Shown piece by piece: positions 32,400 through 34,759 of a stretch of 34,759 bases of DNA. The translations under genes and the position numbers were made by a program. Position 1 is the first letter of the stretch. The number at the start of each line of letters is the position of its first letter. A model generated the notes under the pieces. It was not told where the DNA came from, searched no databases, and saw nothing but the letters and a program-made list of their open reading frames with translations. This DNA is from Bdellovibrionaceae bacterium UBA2316 (GTDB lineage: Bacteria > Bdellovibrionota > Bdellovibrionia > Bdellovibrionales > Bdellovibrionaceae), in the NCBI GenBank assembly GCA_002345205.1, contig DDVI01000069.1:1-34759 (forward strand), written 5' to 3'.

Positions 32400-33100
32400 T
32401 GCTAAAAGTATCTAATTTAAAAGTTAATTACGGTGCAATTAAAGGTTTGAAAGGCATTTCTTTTCACATCAATAAAGGTGAAATCGTTTCTTTGATCGGA
32501 TCAAATGGTGCCGGCAAGACAACAACCCTAAGAGCGTTATCTGGGATCGTTGAATCTGAAGGCAACATCGAATTCAAAGGTAATGAGATTTCTAAAATAC
32601 CCTCTCACCTGCGAGTCACGTTAGGAATTGCACAGTCACCAGAAGGTCGCGGTATTTTTCCTCAAATGACCGTGCAAGAAAACTTAGAATTAGGCGCCTA
32701 TACACGTAACGATAAAGACCAAATCCAAAAAGACTACAATCGTTGCCTAGAATTATTTCCACGAATTAAAGAGCGCCTATGGCAATTAGCCGGAACATTA
32801 TCTGGTGGTGAACAACAGATGGTTTCTATATGTAGAGCCATTATGTGCAAGCCAGATTTATTGTTACTTGACGAACCCTCACTTGGTCTAGCTCCGCTTA
32901 TCGTGAGTCAGATTTTTGAAATTGTGAAACAGTTAAACTCTGAAGGCATGACTATATTGTTGGTTGAACAAAATGCGAAACAATCTTTGATGATTTCCCA
33001 CCGTGCTTATGTTTTGGAAACAGGACTTATCACGCTTGAAGGTTCGGGCAAAGACTTGTTAAGTAACGATGAAGTCCGCCGTTCATATTTAGGAATATAG
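32399..33100 (+). CDS. livF: Branched-chain amino-acid ABC transporter ATPase (LivF)
   Basis: 233 residues. Walker A is GSNGAGKTT near residue 36, followed by the LivF-specific QSPEGRGIFPQMTVQENLELGA. The signature is LSGGEQQMVSICRAI, Walker B is LLLLDEPSLGLAP, and the switch region is LVEQNAK. It starts in the livG stop (TAATG) and is the last gene of the five-gene unit. No terminator with a T tract follows. Confidence 0.95.
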   Translation: MLKVSNLKVNYGAIKGLKGISFHINKGEIVSLIGSNGAGKTTTLRALSGIVESEGNIEFKGNEISKIPSHLRVTLGIAQSPEGRGIFPQMTVQENLELGAYTRNDKDQIQKDYNRCLELFPRIKERLWQLAGTLSGGEQQMVSICRAIMCKPDLLLLDEPSLGLAPLIVSQIFEIVKQLNSEGMTILLVEQNAKQSLMISHRAYVLETGLITLEGSGKDLLSNDEVRRSYLGI

Positions 33101-33148
33101 AATAAACCCCTACAACTAAGATCGAGTTTATTCACTAAGTAGTTATTT

Positions 33149-33208
33149 CAATCCCCTAATAAGTATATAATTTAATTCAATTAACGAATCTTTTTATATA
33201 GGGGATTG
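33149..33208 (+). promoter_or_regulatory. Inverted repeat and -10 element upstream of the PilZ-domain gene
   Basis: CAATCCCCTA (33149-33158) and TAGGGGATTG (33199-33208) are exact reverse complements 40 bases apart. The right arm contains the ribosome binding site of the next gene. A perfect TATAAT lies at 33166-33171 between the arms, with a poor -35. If transcription starts from this -10 the left arm is not in the message and the repeat would act as DNA; in read-through RNA from livF it could hide the ribosome binding site. Confidence 0.45.
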
Positions 33209-33209
33209 T

Positions 33210-34034
33210 ATGAAACGTAAACCATGGTCGTTGATCGTTTTAGCTCTACTGCATTTCTTTGCGCCAGTCGGAAATATCATCGCGAATTCTATTTTTGCCA
33301 ACGTGTCGGTCGCAACTTACGTAAGGGCTCTTTTTCACCCAGACGAATTTGTAAGAACATTGATTTTTCTATGTATCCCCATTCTTGGCGGTATCCTAAT
33401 TTACATTTGCAAGAAATGGAGCTACTACCTGTATTTAGTTTTGATGATCTTCCCTTTCACCTATAGTTATATGTCTTGGCAGTCACAGCCGACGATTGAG
33501 CTTGGTATCTACCTTATCGCGTTTTACTTAATTAACTTACTAGTTGTAGGGTATTTTATTCTTCCACAAGTTCGCCAGGTTTACTTTGATCCTCGATTAC
33601 GTTGGTGGGAAACAAAGCCACGTTATAAAGCCGAATTTGAAACGGAATTTACTTGGGTCGATCAAAAGGGCCGAGGCGAGATCAAAAATTTATCTGAAGG
33701 TGGCTTATTCATCGAAACAGATATGAAGTTAAACACAATGGGCCGCATTGAAATCGACTTTAAATACAAAGAAGAAAACTATGCGCTAAAAGGCGAAATC
33801 GTTTACACAAAAAGCTCTGGGGGACGCTACGGTTATGGAGTGAGCTTGCTTACTACAGAAAAGGACCTAGAAACGGTAAAACGTTTAATCAAAGCGATGA
33901 GTGAGCAAGGTCTGCTGATTACTGGCCGCGCACCGACTCAAGAAGACACGTTCTCTTACTGGGTGAAGCGATTGTTAACTCAACGTAAAGGTTGGGTTCC
34001 TGAAACCGACAATTCATCTAAAAAAATTAGCTAA
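33210..34034 (+). CDS. Four-helix membrane protein with a C-terminal PilZ domain
   Basis: 274 residues. Four hydrophobic segments span about 8-125. A stretch PRLRWWETKPRYKAEFETEF then leads into a PilZ beta-barrel, with IKNLSEGGLFIET supplying the [DN]xSxxG motif. PilZ domains bind cyclic di-GMP. The usual RxxxR motif in front is not intact here (RYKAE), so binding may be altered or lost. Likely a membrane-located effector. A 10-bp inverted repeat covers its ribosome binding site. A terminator follows and it converges on the next gene. Confidence 0.8.
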   Translation: MKRKPWSLIVLALLHFFAPVGNIIANSIFANVSVATYVRALFHPDEFVRTLIFLCIPILGGILIYICKKWSYYLYLVLMIFPFTYSYMSWQSQPTIELGIYLIAFYLINLLVVGYFILPQVRQVYFDPRLRWWETKPRYKAEFETEFTWVDQKGRGEIKNLSEGGLFIETDMKLNTMGRIEIDFKYKEENYALKGEIVYTKSSGGRYGYGVSLLTTEKDLETVKRLIKAMSEQGLLITGRAPTQEDTFSYWVKRLLTQRKGWVPETDNSSKKIS

Positions 34035-34058
34035 GATTTTTACAAATTAATTATCTAT

Positions 34059-34089
34059 TAAGGCCTCCGAGTTTCGGGGGCTTTTTTTT
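34059..34089 (+). terminator. Intrinsic terminator after the PilZ-domain gene
   Basis: A GC-rich stem (AAG-CCTCCGA with TCGGGGG-CTT, one bulged G, loop GTT) is followed by eight Ts. It reaches the 3' end of the convergent gene at 34088. Confidence 0.8.
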
Positions 34090-34726
34090 ATGGCATTTTT
34101 GATTGTTTAAAGAGATTCACTTGGTCTGAAATTAGCTTTAGATTGTCTTCCATCTGTTCAATATAACTTACATCACGAGGTTTTGGTGTTGATCCTGAAA
34201 TAGGAGCAACTACCAATGTTGTCAAAAGAGCCAGGCCCCATCGCCTTGTTAAGAGATATTTTACAGATAGATACGATCCACCCAAATAAACACCCTTAAC
34301 GGCAGCATCGATGAATAGAAGTTCTGCAACGTAGAGATTCTCTTTAGTTTCGTTACCGTTGAAGCATTTCTTCATCGCCAGCATAAATCCATTTGAATTT
34401 AGCAATTCGTATAGGTACATACCCGTACCGCCAGTATGCTGGAATACGCGAGTCCCTTCTTTCCAACCCGATCTTAAAATTTTATCGGCCGCGTAATTTA
34501 CATCACCCATAGTTCCCAAAAACACATTAGCTTCGTGGGGCGTAAATTCAAAATTACTCATCTTGCGATCGCGTGCCAGCTGACAAGACTTTAACGCTTC
34601 GTTAAAAGCACGCTTTTCTTTTTCATTTAGCTGATAAACAGCTGTTTCATTTGCAGGTGTCCATCCGCTTTGCGCGAAGGACACCGACATGATTAAACTA
34701 AAGAAAAGAATAATTTTAACGAACAT
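34088..34726 (-). CDS. Exported hypothetical protein with a central hydrophobic segment
   Basis: 212 residues with a signal peptide (MFVKIILFFSLIMSVSFAQS). The mature part has two cysteines (SCQLARD and KKCFNG), a polar helical first half, a hydrophobic stretch near 140-175 (VKGVYLGGSYLSVKYLLTRRWGLALLTTLVVAPIS) that may be a membrane helix or hairpin, and a helical C-terminus. The family is not recognised and no catalytic motif is seen. The start lies 33 bases from the window end, so its promoter is outside or cut off. Confidence 0.65.
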   Translation of the reverse strand: MFVKIILFFSLIMSVSFAQSGWTPANETAVYQLNEKEKRAFNEALKSCQLARDRKMSNFEFTPHEANVFLGTMGDVNYAADKILRSGWKEGTRVFQHTGGTGMYLYELLNSNGFMLAMKKCFNGNETKENLYVAELLFIDAAVKGVYLGGSYLSVKYLLTRRWGLALLTTLVVAPISGSTPKPRDVSYIEQMEDNLKLISDQVNLFKQSKMP

Positions 34727-34759
34727 AGTGATTAGTTAGGGCGCACTGCCAAATGCGGC

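Overview
The window looks like chromosomal sequence from a predatory-type bacterium of the Bdellovibrionota, most like Bdellovibrio/Pseudobdellovibrio. This assignment is inferred from protein character and gene neighbourhoods: recX-alaS, a flgM-flgN-flgK-flgL / csrA / fliW locus, a men cluster, a liv transporter, an RMD1-family protein, many secreted hypothetical proteins and a membrane-anchored PilZ protein. No search was run. The sequence is moderately AT-rich, genes are tightly packed on both strands, and no phage, IS element, CRISPR array, tRNA or rRNA was found.

Layout. 88-6234 (minus): alanyl-tRNA synthetase, RecX, a small secreted protein and a PcrA/UvrD helicase. 6365-12750 (mixed): cell-envelope and secreted functions, namely an exported EEP-fold hydrolase, an RMD1/DUF155 protein, a lipoprotein zinc-metallopeptidase candidate coupled to a barrel-like protein, a PafA-type phosphatase and a SPOR-domain protein. 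12929-15871 (plus): a SuhB-like phosphatase, a RarD-like transporter and a secreted papain-like protease preceded by a hairpin-rich leader. 15975-19599 (plus): flgM, flgN, flgK, flgL. 19743-20669: a secreted protein made of eight exact-length 35-residue repeats. 20677-21849: a signal peptidase I gene divergent from a small HTH/membrane-protein operon across an operator-like palindromic region. 22201-23311: csrA and fliW. 23460-23981 (minus): a one-domain asparaginase-like protein ending at a 34-bp perfect palindrome. 24076-28474: menB-menA-menC-menE plus a small [2Fe-2S] ferredoxin, a tightly overlapping unit for part of menaquinone synthesis. 28585-33100: a complete LivKHMGF-type branched-chain amino-acid ABC transporter. 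33210-34726: a four-helix membrane protein with a PilZ domain, converging on an exported hypothetical protein.

Working together. FlgM (anti-sigma-28), FlgN (chaperone), FlgK/FlgL (hook-filament junction), CsrA (translational regulator) and FliW (CsrA antagonist) make a coherent late-flagellar control locus. A good sigma-28 promoter match lies in front of csrA, which would close the loop.

The most unusual signal is a pair of matching structured elements on the plus strand. One lies in the flgN-flgK gap (16948-17064) and the other upstream of csrA (21982-22100). Each has a 77-nt core (64 of 77 positions identical, no gaps) enclosed by a 20-21 bp terminal stem whose sequence differs almost completely between copies while pairing is kept. 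Two further core base pairs flip from C-G to G-C. This is what a structured RNA, or a hairpin-forming repeat family, would look like, and I do not recognise it as a named family.
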